Shown: positions 27,933 to 37,910, numbered from the stretch's first letter. The stretch is 64,000 nt of DNA from Chitinophaga pinensis (GCA_945863605.1 CAMAZP010000014.1:16970-80969), one strand, 5' to 3'. Notes: a model not told the origin generated them from the sequence alone. Numbers and translations: made by a program.

Positions 27933-28559
27933 ATGTCATTAAAAATTAAAATTCTTATTGCAGTTCTTGTTATTCTTTACACTGTTGGTGTTTTTGGAAT
28001 TATGACACCACAATATAGAACTATGTTTTTGGCTTTGTCTGATGTAAATTTATTTATCTCTTTTTTGATTCTTATTATTGCCCGTAAACGAAAAATAAGT
28101 AAATGGTATTTATTTATTGCATTCACTTTTATTGTTGGAATGGCTGTAGAATGGATTGGCGTTCATACAGGTTATTTGTTTGGTAATTATGAGTACGGAC
28201 ATAATTTAGGACGAAAATTAGATGGAATTCCGTATGTTATTGGCTTTAATTGGGCCTTAATTGTCATATGTTCAGCAACGCTAGCCAAACATTTTTTCCG
28301 TTATTCTTACTTAACTCCATTATTTGCTTCGCTTATTATGGTTGGTTTTGATATTTTGATGGAACCGGTAGCTATTTCAAGTGATTTTTGGACATGGAAT
28401 GATGGTTATATTCCAATATTTAATTACGTTTGTTGGTTTTTAGTTGGTATTTTTTTACAGCTTATTTATCACTATTTTAAATTAAACGAATCAAACAAAG
28501 TAAACGATTCCTTGTTTTTAATTATGTCATTGTTTTTTATTATACTAAATATTTTTTGA
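27933..28559 (+). CDS. cruF: CruF-like carotenoid hydratase
   Basis: 208 residues, about six membrane helices. The family (DUF422, carotenoid biosynthesis protein) motifs are clear: AVEWIGVHTGYLFGNYEYG, GIPYVIGFNWAL, and DILMEPVAISSDFWTW. Known members add water across the C-1',2' double bond at acyclic carotenoid ends. With crtZ and a lycopene cyclase beside it, a monocyclic hydroxylated product (saproxanthin or myxol type) is plausible, but crtB, crtI and crtD are not in the window. Confidence 0.82.
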   Translation: MSLKIKILIAVLVILYTVGVFGIMTPQYRTMFLALSDVNLFISFLILIIARKRKISKWYLFIAFTFIVGMAVEWIGVHTGYLFGNYEYGHNLGRKLDGIPYVIGFNWALIVICSATLAKHFFRYSYLTPLFASLIMVGFDILMEPVAISSDFWTWNDGYIPIFNYVCWFLVGIFLQLIYHYFKLNESNKVNDSLFLIMSLFFIILNIF

Positions 28560-28560
28560 T

Positions 28561-29040
28561 ATGTATTGGTGGGGTCCTATTGTTTTGATATTAACTTTTT
28601 TCGGAATGGAATTTATGGCTTGGGCTACTCATAAGTTTCTAATGCACGGATCGATGTGGTATTTTCACAGAGATCACCATCAAGAAGAACCTGGTTTTTT
28701 TGAAAGAAATGATGTTTTTTTTCTAATCTATGCAGTTCCCTCTTGGCTATGTATAATGCTTGGGATAATGTATAATAATTATGTTGCTGTTTGGATTGGT
28801 TACGGAATTGCGGCCTATGGTTTTGCTTATTTCCTTATCCACGATGTTTACATTCATAGAAGATTTAAATGGTTGAGAGATATTGATCATCCGTATTTTT
28901 ATGCAATTCGTAAAGCTCACAAAATACATCACAAACATCAAGGAAAAGAACATGGGGAATGCTTCGGAATGTTGATCGTTCCCCCAAAATTTTACAAAGA
29001 AGCAAAACGAACTTATAAGCGTAAAACAGCAACTAAATGA
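28561..29040 (+). CDS. crtZ: Beta-carotene hydroxylase
   Basis: 159 residues, diiron membrane hydroxylase. All His clusters are present: HKFLMH, FHRDHHQ, HDVYIHRR, and HKIHHKH. It would hydroxylate C-3 of beta-ionone rings. One base separates it from the CruF-like gene and it overlaps the cyclase gene by four bases. Confidence 0.93.
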   Translation: MYWWGPIVLILTFFGMEFMAWATHKFLMHGSMWYFHRDHHQEEPGFFERNDVFFLIYAVPSWLCIMLGIMYNNYVAVWIGYGIAAYGFAYFLIHDVYIHRRFKWLRDIDHPYFYAIRKAHKIHHKHQGKEHGECFGMLIVPPKFYKEAKRTYKRKTATK

Positions 29041-29711
29041 GTTTGTATTTATGGGTTATTTTGTTGGCATTTATTGGTCCACTTGCCCTTAGTTTTGATA
29101 AAAAAGTCCATTTCTACACTTATTGGAAATCTGTTTTTTTAGGAATTATTATTGTTGCAAGTGTCTTTATTGCAGGTGATGAACTATTTACACAATGGAA
29201 AGTTTGGGGGTTTAATCCAGATTATGTTTTAGGCATTTATTTTGGTAATTTACCACTTGAGGAGGTACTGTTTTTCATTATTGTCCCTTACAACTGTTTG
29301 TTTATTCACGAAGTACAAAAATCTTATTTTCCTGAGCTCAGGCTAGAAAAATTATCCAATTACTTTCTGCCATTATTTGGATTGAATTGTTTACTATTAA
29401 TTATTCTCAATTGGGGTAATTATTACACTGTCACCTATTGTACAACCTCTCTAATTTTGAGTATCGTTTTCTATCTCAAGAGATCAATTTGGTTTCCCCG
29501 TTTTGTCCTTACTTATTTAATATCAATCCTTCCTTTTTTAATTGTAAATGGAATTCTAACTGGTATGTTTACGCCTTCGCCTATTGTTTGGTACAACGAG
29601 GCACACATTATTGGTTGGAGAATTGTGACGATTCCAATTGAAGATCTATTTTATTGTTTTAGCATGCTGTTACCCGTGATTTGGATACATGAGCGAATGT
29701 TAAAGAATTGA
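29037..29711 (+). CDS. Lycopene cyclase, fused CrtYc-CrtYd type
   Basis: 224 residues, about seven membrane helices, built as two similar halves. Each half ends in a matching motif: PLEEVLFFIIVP (73-84) followed by FIHE, and PIEDLFYCFSMLLP (200-213) followed by WIHE. This is the heterodimer-type (Gram-positive and flavobacterial) cyclase fused in one chain, unlike FAD-dependent CrtY. It makes beta-ionone rings from lycopene. Confidence 0.88.
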   Translation: MSLYLWVILLAFIGPLALSFDKKVHFYTYWKSVFLGIIIVASVFIAGDELFTQWKVWGFNPDYVLGIYFGNLPLEEVLFFIIVPYNCLFIHEVQKSYFPELRLEKLSNYFLPLFGLNCLLLIILNWGNYYTVTYCTTSLILSIVFYLKRSIWFPRFVLTYLISILPFLIVNGILTGMFTPSPIVWYNEAHIIGWRIVTIPIEDLFYCFSMLLPVIWIHERMLKN

Positions 29712-29722
29712 AATACGATTTA

Positions 29723-32700
29723 TTACCGAACCAAATGTAAAAAAGTTTGTCCTTCTTTTTCTTGCCCATTTAAACCAACAATTTTATATTTCATAAAATA
29801 CACACCTTCAACTGCTTCTATTCCACCAACAGTGCCGTCCCAAGTTGAATTAGGAGTATTTAATTCAACGATTTTATTTCCCCATCGGTTATAAATAGCA
29901 GCTTTTTGTGTGGCAGCATTGATAGTGAAAATTCCGAAAATATCGTTTGATTCGTCACCATTTGGACTGAAAACATTAGGGATTTCAATTACAATTTCTC
30001 CAATTGGAATAACGGTGATATTACCTTCCCAAGAATCAGTACATAAACCATTTGAAGCAACTAAAGTAACGATATAGTTTCCAATTTCAGTATAGGTTGT
30101 GTTTACGTTTGCAGTTGTTGTAGTTGTTTGGGTTTGACCGTTTCCAAATGTCCAAACATAATTTGTAGCATTGGAACTAAGGTTTGAGAAATCTACTCCT
30201 AATGGAGCACTTCCTGCAACATCTTCAGGGCTACCAAGTGCAGTTGGTGTTGGTAGAACTGTAATTGTTATGTCGTCAAATCCTACACAGCCATTTGCAT
30301 CAGTTGCTGTCATCGTGTAAGTTGTTGTTTCAGTTGGAGTAATGGAGGGATTCGAACCAATAAGGACACTACCCCAAGTGATTATGATTGCCCCAGCCCC
30401 GCCAGATCCACTTCCATTTAATAATGTGCTCTGGCCAGAACAAATGGAAAGATCAGCAGCTGCTGTTGCTTGAACAGGAGGAGGAGAGGTAATGGTTGAG
30501 GATTGCGTTGTTGGGCAGTTATTTGCATCAAAAACAGTTAATTGATATGTGCCAGCGGCTAAATTGTCGAAGGTTGCAGAAGTTTGAGGTGTACCTATTC
30601 CTAAAGCGAAAGTATAGGGAGCTGTTCCTCCTGTTGCACTAGCTGTAATTGAACCATCAGCACTAGTAGCGCATAAAGTTTGGATATTTGTTAATGTTAA
30701 TGTCGGACCACCAAGGGCAGGCACAATGAATTGTAAAGTTTCTTGACAACCACTAGTTTGGTCTGTAACTATAACATCATAAATTCCAGCAGCAATATTT
30801 GTGGCGATTGCATCTGTTCCACCTACAGGACTCCAATTATAAGTATAGTTTCCTGATCCATTAGACGCAACAACAGTTGCACTTCCATTTGATGCACCAC
30901 AGTCAGCAGAAACGATTGTTCCTTGAGTTAAGGTGAACGATGTTGGAGCTGTGATTGTTGTTGTTGCTGAATTAGAACAATTTACATCACTAACAGTAAT
31001 TGTATAAGACCCTGCTGGCAAATTAGAAAACACATTACTTGCTTGTGAGGTTCCTGTTCCTAATTGATAACTTAAATTACCAGTACCTCCAGATGCCGTT
31101 ACTGTGATACTGCCACTGTTTGGATCAAAACATGTTGGATTGACGGAAGCAATATTTGAAATCGTTGGTCCACCTGTGTTTGTAACTGTAATTATTAAAG
31201 TCTGTGAACATTGATTAAGATCTTGAACTGTAACTGTATAATTTCCTCCAAAAATGTTTGATGCAGTAGCTCCAGACCCACCATTTGGACTCCAAGAATA
31301 TGAGTATGCGCCCGTACCACCCGTTGCATTTACAGTTGCGGCACCATCGGCAGATCCACATGTTGCACTAATAATATTCGAGCTGGTTAAAGTAATTATT
31401 GTTGGTTCTGAAATTGTTATTGTTGTTGAGCCAGGGCAATTTGCTGCGTCTACTATATTGATTGTATAAGTTCCTGCAGCTAAGTTATTTTGTGAAGCGC
31501 CTGTTAAATTACTTGTGCCACCGGTCCACAAATAGGTGTAAGGAGCAGTTCCTCCTGTTGTTGACACTGAAGCGGTTCCATTAGTTAAACCGTTACAAGT
31601 TATATTTGTTGAAGTTGCTGTCGCTACTAAAGTTGGGCAAGGACTACAGGTGGTAAGGTTTGCTAGTGTGAAAACCGTAACAGTTCCTGATCCATCTGTA
31701 ACTTGTACTTGAGTTTGACCACTTGGCACCGTTGCATTTGTTCCAGTTGCAAAATTAACCCATTGAGCTGGAGTATTGCATGTTGTAAGAGGTGTAATTC
31801 CACTTAAACATTGATTAATAAAAGGCGTCCATGTTCCACCACAAGCGATACATTGAGCTTGGTTTGTTATTGGTGTATTTGTTGCTGGTTGAAAAGTTGC
31901 CCAAGTATAGGGTGCAACTCCGTTTGAAACTGTAATAGAACCATTTGATTCAATACAAGCATTCAAAGATTGGCATGGACTTACAACAACTGTTTGAGTT
32001 TCAGAACCACACAACAAAGTATAAGTGATTACATGTGTGCCAACACCAGCTATAGTTGGATTAAAAGTACCATTTGCACTCATTCCTGGCCCTGACCAAG
32101 TCCCGCCGATAGTTGAGGCAGTAAGTGTAACTGGAGCATCTGTTTGACATAAATTTGGAATTGGGCAGATTGATGCATCACAACAGGATATGGCTATTGG
32201 AGCACAAGCTGCAGCACTAATGTGTTGAATACCGCCAGATCTTGTATTATCCTGAGAAGTACCACTTGATCCCCCAGCAATAATATTACCACTTGTTGTA
32301 ACATGCACATCATAAACTTTGAATGAGGTTGGGTATGAACCTTGCTGAACTAAGTTTTGGTCATATTTTATCACAGCATTTGTTGCACCAACGTATACAT
32401 TTCCGCAGTTATCAATGTCAATTCCGCTACAACCAACTTGTCGAGTAGTAAAACCAAATGTAGTTGTATTGATAAAATTACCACCTGGTATATTTACTGT
32501 TGCGATAATCGCGCCTGTGTTGAAGTTTCTTTTTTCAAGAATATCGCCTCTGTGAACAAAAATAAAATTACCAAACGATTTTAATGCTTGAATACCTGAG
32601 TTTCCTTCTCTAAAATTTTCATTTTTATAACTAAAGTTATGGCCACTGCCTATTTTAACGTTTGATCCACCAAGACTTCCACATGCACTTAGGTTGGAAT

Positions 32701-34054
32701 TAATATAACCTATTGTGTCATGGGATAAATAATAATATTTGTTGTTATCGCATTCAGTCAAGGCTCTGACTTCATGTCCGACTCCAAATCCTGAGGGGGT
32801 ACCACTAACTTGAAGGCTTGCTAATATGTTACCATTCGACATATTAACATCGTACAGCCATGGAGATGGATTTAATCCTAAAAGCTTTGTACCACCGATT
32901 ACTAATTTTGTTTGATCGCAATTAAATGAAATGGTCCAAAATTCAGAAGTTGCACCAGCACCAGAGGGATTGTTATTTAACCAAGCCACTGACCCATTGG
33001 TGTTTACTTTTAAAATTTTAGCGCTTGAACCATTACAAACAAAAGATTCTCCTATATCGTTAACTGCAAATCCACCGAGCCAACTTCCTCCAGTTGTATC
33101 ATAAGGAGTATTGTATGTCCATTGTAGGTTTCCTGCAGGATCATATTTTAATAATTGCATTGGTGTAATTCCTCCAATTGCATAAATATTTCCGACATTA
33201 TCTTTTTCTACCTCCCAAATACAATCCCAATTTGAAGGAAAGGCAGGTGTTTGTGTCCATGGGTCCATTACTACTGTTTTCCTTCTATCGTAATTTTCTA
33301 ACTTAAACTTGATAATTTGTCCAATTTGCTCAAATGATGATTTGATTATATTAGTTGAATTTTTTTCATAAAAAGTAAAAGGTTCATGGTCTATAATATC
33401 TCCAAATAATGTGGCAACTTTCACTTTCCCGTTTTCAATTCTAACTGCTCTGTCGTAAACCATTTTAACATCATTTGGATTTGCTCCTGGATGAAGAATC
33501 ACAGCATACTTTAGCCCTTCTTGGGGATGTATAACATACTCAATATCGATTTTAGGATAAATATTTTTATAGCTAATTTTATTGAATCCTTTTACATTAT
33601 TTACGTGTGATTCCTTTCCAAATTTGTCGATATAGGAGTAAGAATGATAGTCATTTTTCTCACCTTCTGCTACTATAAATGAGTAATTTGCATTACCCCA
33701 AACCATATTAACTTCATCTGCTTGATAATGAAATTTACCAATAATTTTTTCCCACTGCTTATAGTCATCTGAGGTTTTTATCTTCAACTTAGCACTTAAC
33801 TCTGCCCTTTCGTCTTTTGGGACTTTTTTTGCATTTAAAAAAGAATAATTAACTCCTTTTTCACCAAAAAACACACGAGTTGATCCAAAGTCAGCAGCGA
33901 ATTGTATGTCGCCAATTAATTGATTTCCATTCGCATCGAATTGCCCTTTGTTTTCAATAAATACCTTATTAGATGAATATTCTTGTTTCCATGATACTTG
34001 ATTTACTGCTACTATTGGAAAAAGAAGAAAAAGAAGAAATTGTAGTTTTTTCAT
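29723..34054 (-). CDS. Large SprB-repeat cell-surface protein with gliding/T9SS C-terminal domain
   Basis: About 1443 residues from ATG (MKKLQFLLFLLFP signal peptide); an earlier ATG at 34102 would put 16 residues before the signal. An N-terminal FIENKGQFDANG domain (DUF7948-like) is followed by an SBBP/propeller-like region, an interrupted SprB-like repeat with a Cys-rich insert (CIACGGTW), and about five SprB repeats (each ~75 residues with TGGTAPYTYxW and LAAGTYTIxVxDxxxC). An Ig-like domain, a PKD domain (FSNLSSNATNYVWTFGNG) and a CHU_C C-terminal domain (NVFSPNGDESNDIF ... YNRWG) complete it. The last domain targets proteins to the type IX secretion system. Probably a surface adhesin. 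Confidence 0.9.
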   Translation of the reverse strand: MKKLQFLLFLLFPIVAVNQVSWKQEYSSNKVFIENKGQFDANGNQLIGDIQFAADFGSTRVFFGEKGVNYSFLNAKKVPKDERAELSAKLKIKTSDDYKQWEKIIGKFHYQADEVNMVWGNANYSFIVAEGEKNDYHSYSYIDKFGKESHVNNVKGFNKISYKNIYPKIDIEYVIHPQEGLKYAVILHPGANPNDVKMVYDRAVRIENGKVKVATLFGDIIDHEPFTFYEKNSTNIIKSSFEQIGQIIKFKLENYDRRKTVVMDPWTQTPAFPSNWDCIWEVEKDNVGNIYAIGGITPMQLLKYDPAGNLQWTYNTPYDTTGGSWLGGFAVNDIGESFVCNGSSAKILKVNTNGSVAWLNNNPSGAGATSEFWTISFNCDQTKLVIGGTKLLGLNPSPWLYDVNMSNGNILASLQVSGTPSGFGVGHEVRALTECDNNKYYYLSHDTIGYINSNLSACGSLGGSNVKIGSGHNFSYKNENFREGNSGIQALKSFGNFIFVHRGDILEKRNFNTGAIIATVNIPGGNFINTTTFGFTTRQVGCSGIDIDNCGNVYVGATNAVIKYDQNLVQQGSYPTSFKVYDVHVTTSGNIIAGGSSGTSQDNTRSGGIQHISAAACAPIAISCCDASICPIPNLCQTDAPVTLTASTIGGTWSGPGMSANGTFNPTIAGVGTHVITYTLLCGSETQTVVVSPCQSLNACIESNGSITVSNGVAPYTWATFQPATNTPITNQAQCIACGGTWTPFINQCLSGITPLTTCNTPAQWVNFATGTNATVPSGQTQVQVTDGSGTVTVFTLANLTTCSPCPTLVATATSTNITCNGLTNGTASVSTTGGTAPYTYLWTGGTSNLTGASQNNLAAGTYTINIVDAANCPGSTTITISEPTIITLTSSNIISATCGSADGAATVNATGGTGAYSYSWSPNGGSGATASNIFGGNYTVTVQDLNQCSQTLIITVTNTGGPTISNIASVNPTCFDPNSGSITVTASGGTGNLSYQLGTGTSQASNVFSNLPAGSYTITVSDVNCSNSATTTITAPTSFTLTQGTIVSADCGASNGSATVVASNGSGNYTYNWSPVGGTDAIATNIAAGIYDVIVTDQTSGCQETLQFIVPALGGPTLTLTNIQTLCATSADGSITASATGGTAPYTFALGIGTPQTSATFDNLAAGTYQLTVFDANNCPTTQSSTITSPPPVQATAAADLSICSGQSTLLNGSGSGGAGAIIITWGSVLIGSNPSITPTETTTYTMTATDANGCVGFDDITITVLPTPTALGSPEDVAGSAPLGVDFSNLSSNATNYVWTFGNGQTQTTTTTANVNTTYTEIGNYIVTLVASNGLCTDSWEGNITVIPIGEIVIEIPNVFSPNGDESNDIFGIFTINAATQKAAIYNRWGNKIVELNTPNSTWDGTVGGIEAVEGVYFMKYKIVGLNGQEKEGQTFLHLVR

Positions 34055-34179
34055 TTTAATAATTCTGTAGATTATTTGCTTTTTTAGTGGTCTAAAATAC
34101 AAAAAATATATTATTTCATCACATTATAGTAACAATCTAGACACATAATAATTGTAATAGTTTAAACAAAGATTTAGCT

Positions 34180-34187
34180 TAACTTTG
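34180..34187 (+). promoter_or_regulatory. -7 box TAACTTTG for the OsmC-like gene
   Basis: Exact TAnnTTTG match 22 bases before the ATG at 34210. Confidence 0.5.
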
Positions 34188-34209
34188 TAGCAGTTTTAAA
34201 TCAATTATA

Positions 34210-34608
34210 ATGACTTCCAAAGTATCCTATCTCGGAAATTTACGAACATCATGTACTCATTTAGCATCAAATACTGTGATTATTACGGACGCACCAGTTG
34301 ATAATCATGGGAAAGGAGAAGCGTTTTCTCCAACTGATTTGGTAGCAACTTCGCTAGCTTCATGTGTTATGACGATAATGGGTATTTATTGTCAAGAACA
34401 CAAAATTGATTTTATTTTTTGTGAGGCTTCAGTTTTAAAAATAATGGCAAGTTCTCCCCGACGAATAGAAAAAGTGAGAATAGAAATGGATTTGAGTGGT
34501 AATAATTGGGAAGAAAAAACAAAAAGTAAAGTTATAGCTGCAGGAAAAGCATGTCCGGTTGCTAAAACTTTGGACGGTAATGTGGAATTAGAATTTATAT
34601 TTAAATAA
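34210..34608 (+). CDS. OsmC family protein
   Basis: 132 residues. The two reactive cysteines of OsmC/Ohr proteins are in place (SLASCVMTIMG and GKACPVAKTL) with a Glu in the central helix. Such proteins reduce organic hydroperoxides with thiols. The stop codon directly abuts the rlmB ATG. Confidence 0.85.
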   Translation: MTSKVSYLGNLRTSCTHLASNTVIITDAPVDNHGKGEAFSPTDLVATSLASCVMTIMGIYCQEHKIDFIFCEASVLKIMASSPRRIEKVRIEMDLSGNNWEEKTKSKVIAAGKACPVAKTLDGNVELEFIFK

Positions 34609-35400
34609 ATGGAAAGAGATAATATGCGTCGTGGCGCAGAAAGAGAGAGTTATAAACGAAAAGAACGTTCCGATTTAATTTTTGGAGTTCATGCCGTAAT
34701 TGAAGCAATAAAATCAGGGAGAGAATTAAATAAAATTCTGATTCAGAAAGGAATGAATAAGGAATTATTCTTGGAAGTAAAAGAAGCTTTAAATGGTAAG
34801 AGTTTTCAGTTACAATTCGTCCCTGCTGAAAAAATGAACTCCTTGACAACGGGTGTTCACCAAGGAGTAATTGCGATAGTAACGCCGATTGAATATCAAG
34901 ATATAGAAGTGATTGTAAATGATTTGTTAGATGCAGAAAAGCACCCCAATATTCTTGTTTTAGATAGAATTACAGATGTTAGGAATTTTGGAGCCATAGC
35001 TCGTACTGCTGAATGTCAAGGAGTAGATGCTATTCTAATTCCATCAAAAGGTTCAGCATTGGTAACGTCTGACGCGATGAAAGCTTCAGCAGGAGCATTA
35101 AATAGAATTCCAGTTTGTAAGACGGATAATTTAAAAAATTCAATTTTCTACCTTCAACAAAGTGGTTTACGAATAATTGCTTGCACAGAAAAAACAGCTT
35201 ATCCACTTTACGAAGTAAATCTTCGTGGTTCTGTTGCAATAATAATGGGCTCTGAAGAAAATGGAATTACCCAAGATTTAATCAATATGGCAGATATGCG
35301 TGCAAGAATTCCTATGAAAGGAGCAATTGAGTCGTTGAATGTAGGAATTGCTTGTGGAATGGTACTTTATGAAAAGCTAAGACAAGAATTAAATGGTTAA
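34609..35400 (+). CDS. rlmB: 23S rRNA (guanosine-2'-O-)-methyltransferase RlmB-type
   Basis: 263 residues of the SPOUT/TrmH family: N-terminal substrate-binding domain (IFGVHAVIEAIKSGRELNKIL), then knot motifs LDRITDVRNFGAIARTAEC, IIMGSEENGI and SLNVGIACGMVLYEKLRQ. Predicted to methylate G2251 of 23S rRNA. It starts immediately after the OsmC stop. Confidence 0.9.
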   Translation: MERDNMRRGAERESYKRKERSDLIFGVHAVIEAIKSGRELNKILIQKGMNKELFLEVKEALNGKSFQLQFVPAEKMNSLTTGVHQGVIAIVTPIEYQDIEVIVNDLLDAEKHPNILVLDRITDVRNFGAIARTAECQGVDAILIPSKGSALVTSDAMKASAGALNRIPVCKTDNLKNSIFYLQQSGLRIIACTEKTAYPLYEVNLRGSVAIIMGSEENGITQDLINMADMRARIPMKGAIESLNVGIACGMVLYEKLRQELNG

Positions 35401-35836
35401 ACTTATCATACTTTGTATAATAGTACTTCCTTTTTTCAGCATTAGTCAGATAAGAGGGAAGGCAAGACATCTAGTAGGAAAATGGAATTACAAAGAAGGC
35501 AGTGGATTCGAGGTTTGGAGTCGAAATGGAGACAAATTAGACGGTTCAGGTTTTCGTATCCTCAAATTTGGTGATTCAGTTAGAGTTGAAAGTTTGAATA
35601 TTTCGTTTATTAACGGTCGCTACATCTACACCTATTTTCCTTTAGATGAAAAAAAACAATCCAAGGAAATTAATTTTATTTCAAAAGGTAGAAAATTACA
35701 ATTTTTAAGTACTAATTTAGAAACGCCAATTAAAATGCACTATCGTTTCAATCTTCGCAAAAATAAATTGAAACTTTATGTGACCATTGGCGAAGTCAAT
35801 AATCGTGGTGTTCTTACTTTATTTAAAGAGAAATAG
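35393..35836 (+). CDS. Small secreted hypothetical protein
   Basis: 147 residues with a signal peptide (MVKLIILCIIVLPFFSISQ). The mature part is beta-rich (LVGKWNYKEGSGFEVW), like lipocalin-type or other small beta-barrel proteins of Bacteroidota; I do not recognise a family. Its start overlaps the rlmB end by 8 bases and its end overlaps the convergent HAD gene by 18 bases. Confidence 0.65.
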   Translation: MVKLIILCIIVLPFFSISQIRGKARHLVGKWNYKEGSGFEVWSRNGDKLDGSGFRILKFGDSVRVESLNISFINGRYIYTYFPLDEKKQSKEINFISKGRKLQFLSTNLETPIKMHYRFNLRKNKLKLYVTIGEVNNRGVLTLFKEK

Positions 35837-36535
35837 TTTTATTGCCATTTCAGAAACATCATTTAAATCACTTACAACCCAATCGTAATTGTAGGTGTTT
35901 TTAGATTCTGGATCAAAAAGTATTGCTTGAATTCCCGAGTTTATAGCCCCTGTTATATCTGCGTAATAGTCATCACCAACCATTAAAGCGTTTTTTGGTT
36001 TACAGTTTGCCAATTCAAAAGCATGGTGAAAAATAGCAGGATCAGGTTTGTTTTTACCAATTAATTCTGAACATACGATTATATCAAAGAATTCTTTCAA
36101 ACCTGAGTTTTCTAACTTGATAAATTGAACTTCTTGAAAACCATTAGTGATTATATGTAAAGTAAACCCGAGTGATTTTAAGTTTTTTAAGGTTTCAATT
36201 GCATTTGGGAAAAGTGCTGTTTGTCGAGGAGAAATTTCAACATAAGCATCACCAATCTTCTTAATTAAAAGTTCATCTGCAGGAAAAAAGACATGAAATG
36301 CAGCACGAAATCGTTCATACCGCAAACAATCTTTAGTGATTAAACCCTGTCCATACAGCTTCCATAAACGAGCGTTTTCAACAACATAAAAATCATGGAA
36401 TTCTTCAAAACTTGGTAAATAATTGTATAATTGCTCTTCCTGAAAAATATGTCGTAATGCTATTTCTGAATTTTTATCAAAATCCCAAAGCGTTCTATCT
36501 AAATCAAAAAAAATGTGCTTATCCGAGAATGGCAT
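35819..36535 (-). CDS. YjjG-like HAD family hydrolase
   Basis: 238 residues. HAD motifs: I FFDLDRTLWDFD (Asp11 nucleophile, Asp13), II HIITNGF, III Lys near GLKEFFD-IIVCSELIGKNKPD, and IV MVGDDYYADI. The order and the TLWDFD signature match YjjG-type 5'-nucleotidases that clear non-canonical pyrimidine nucleotides. Its 5' end overlaps the gene upstream by 17 bases. Confidence 0.85.
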   Translation of the reverse strand: MPFSDKHIFFDLDRTLWDFDKNSEIALRHIFQEEQLYNYLPSFEEFHDFYVVENARLWKLYGQGLITKDCLRYERFRAAFHVFFPADELLIKKIGDAYVEISPRQTALFPNAIETLKNLKSLGFTLHIITNGFQEVQFIKLENSGLKEFFDIIVCSELIGKNKPDPAIFHHAFELANCKPKNALMVGDDYYADITGAINSGIQAILFDPESKNTYNYDWVVSDLNDVSEMAIKLFLFK

Positions 36536-36983
36536 AGCTTATGAGAGTAGTAATTGCTGCATTTATTGCCATTCCTAATACAATTAGAGGATAAGTTTTA
36601 TTGAGCTTGCCATAAAATTTAGCAACAATTATACTTCCAAGCGGAACAGAGAAGAAGAAAGGAACCCAAAAGCAAATCCCATAAATTCCCAGTTTCATTT
36701 TCATTTTAATAATCAAGCGATTAGTTTTGGTGAACTTCTTTTTATGAGGAACTAATATTCCTTTTTCTAGTAGATCTTTTTCTTTTTTTACTTTTTTAAT
36801 TTGTGAATATTCCATGAATTTATCACTTGCAAAATAAAAAACAGCTGCACTAATAGACCCACCGGCGAATGCTGCCAAAAATGTTTCATAGTAAGCTAAT
36901 CCAAACGCAGGTCCTCCAACAGTTGAGAACATAAATTTTACAGTAGCAATAGTGAAAATACCAGATATTCCAGCCCAATTCAT
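36519..36983 (-). CDS. Small integral membrane hypothetical protein
   Basis: 154 residues with four likely membrane segments (about 5-22, 28-50, 100-122, 130-152) and a basic cytosolic loop (KKVKKEKDLLEKG ... HKKKFTKTNR). I do not recognise a family. It lies between upp and the HAD gene and is two bases from upp. Confidence 0.65.
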   Translation of the reverse strand: MNWAGISGIFTIATVKFMFSTVGGPAFGLAYYETFLAAFAGGSISAAVFYFASDKFMEYSQIKKVKKEKDLLEKGILVPHKKKFTKTNRLIIKMKMKLGIYGICFWVPFFFSVPLGSIIVAKFYGKLNKTYPLIVLGMAINAAITTLISYAILG

Positions 36984-36985
36984 AG

Positions 36986-37633
36986 TTAAACTTTTATTCC
37001 AAACGCTAAATCACCTGCATCACCCAACCCAGGTACAATGTAGGATTGTGCCGTTAGTTCTTCATCAATTGCTCCTACCCAAATTTCTGTATTTTCAGGA
37101 AAATTGCGTTTAATCAGTTCAATTGCAACAGGGGTTGCGATTGCAGACACAATATATACTTTAGAAGGTTTACCACTTTTTAATAATGCTTTGTAAACAG
37201 TCACCATCGAGCTTCCTGATGCTAACATTGGATCGCTAATAATCCAAGTTCTTCCATCAAGTTGAGGGGAAGCTAAATATTCAACATAAATTTCAAATTC
37301 CTCAGGAGTCGTATGTTTTCTGTATGCAGAAATAAACGCACTATCTGAACGGTCAAAAACACTCAAGAGACCGTTGTGCATTGCTAATCCAGCTCTTAAA
37401 ATAGTCGCCAAAACAGGTTTCTCACTCACTACCGTTTCGTTTGAAATACCCAATGGAGTTTTAACAGCAAGTAAATTTGAAGACATTTTTTTTGATAATT
37501 CATAACCCAAAATGGCAGCAATTCGCTCCATATTGAAACGGAAACGCATTGGGTCTTTTTGAATTTGTTCATCTCTAATTTCAGCCATAAAATTATTGAA
37601 AATAGAATGTTGTTGAGATAGATTAACGACCAT
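36986..37633 (-). CDS. upp: Uracil phosphoribosyltransferase
   Basis: 215 residues. It makes UMP from uracil and PRPP. The PRPP-binding segment is DPMLASGSSM, with LATILRAGLAMHNGL upstream and the uracil-binding GDAGDLAFG at the C-terminus. It is first in a run with a small membrane protein and a nucleotidase-like HAD protein, which fits pyrimidine salvage and cleanup. Confidence 0.93.
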   Translation of the reverse strand: MVVNLSQQHSIFNNFMAEIRDEQIQKDPMRFRFNMERIAAILGYELSKKMSSNLLAVKTPLGISNETVVSEKPVLATILRAGLAMHNGLLSVFDRSDSAFISAYRKHTTPEEFEIYVEYLASPQLDGRTWIISDPMLASGSSMVTVYKALLKSGKPSKVYIVSAIATPVAIELIKRNFPENTEIWVGAIDEELTAQSYIVPGLGDAGDLAFGIKV

Positions 37634-37899
37634 ATAATTTATTTTTTTTAAAGTTAATTAGAAATTTAAACCACAGTTTAGTTTTAATTTAACTTTTCGT
37701 TAAAATCGTTACTATTTATACATGTTTGTTTTAGTCTTAAAATAAATAATTTATTCTAAAAAATATAAACCTTGTATGAGTAGCAGACTCTGCTAGAGGT
37801 GGCGACTTTTATAATCTTTTCAGAATTACAAACTCATAGCATCCTCATAACTCCCATTCGAAGATACGATGATGGATTGGAGGATTTGGGTTTTTTGGT

Positions 37900-37910
37900 G
37901 GTGGGGGAGG
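37900..37910. repeat. Left 11-bp inverted repeat flanking the R-M cassette
   Basis: GGTGGGGGAGG, 15 bases beyond the nuclease stop codon; its exact reverse complement lies at 40447-40457. It sits inside a run of four G-tracts (37888-37917) that could form a G-quadruplex. Confidence 0.5.
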
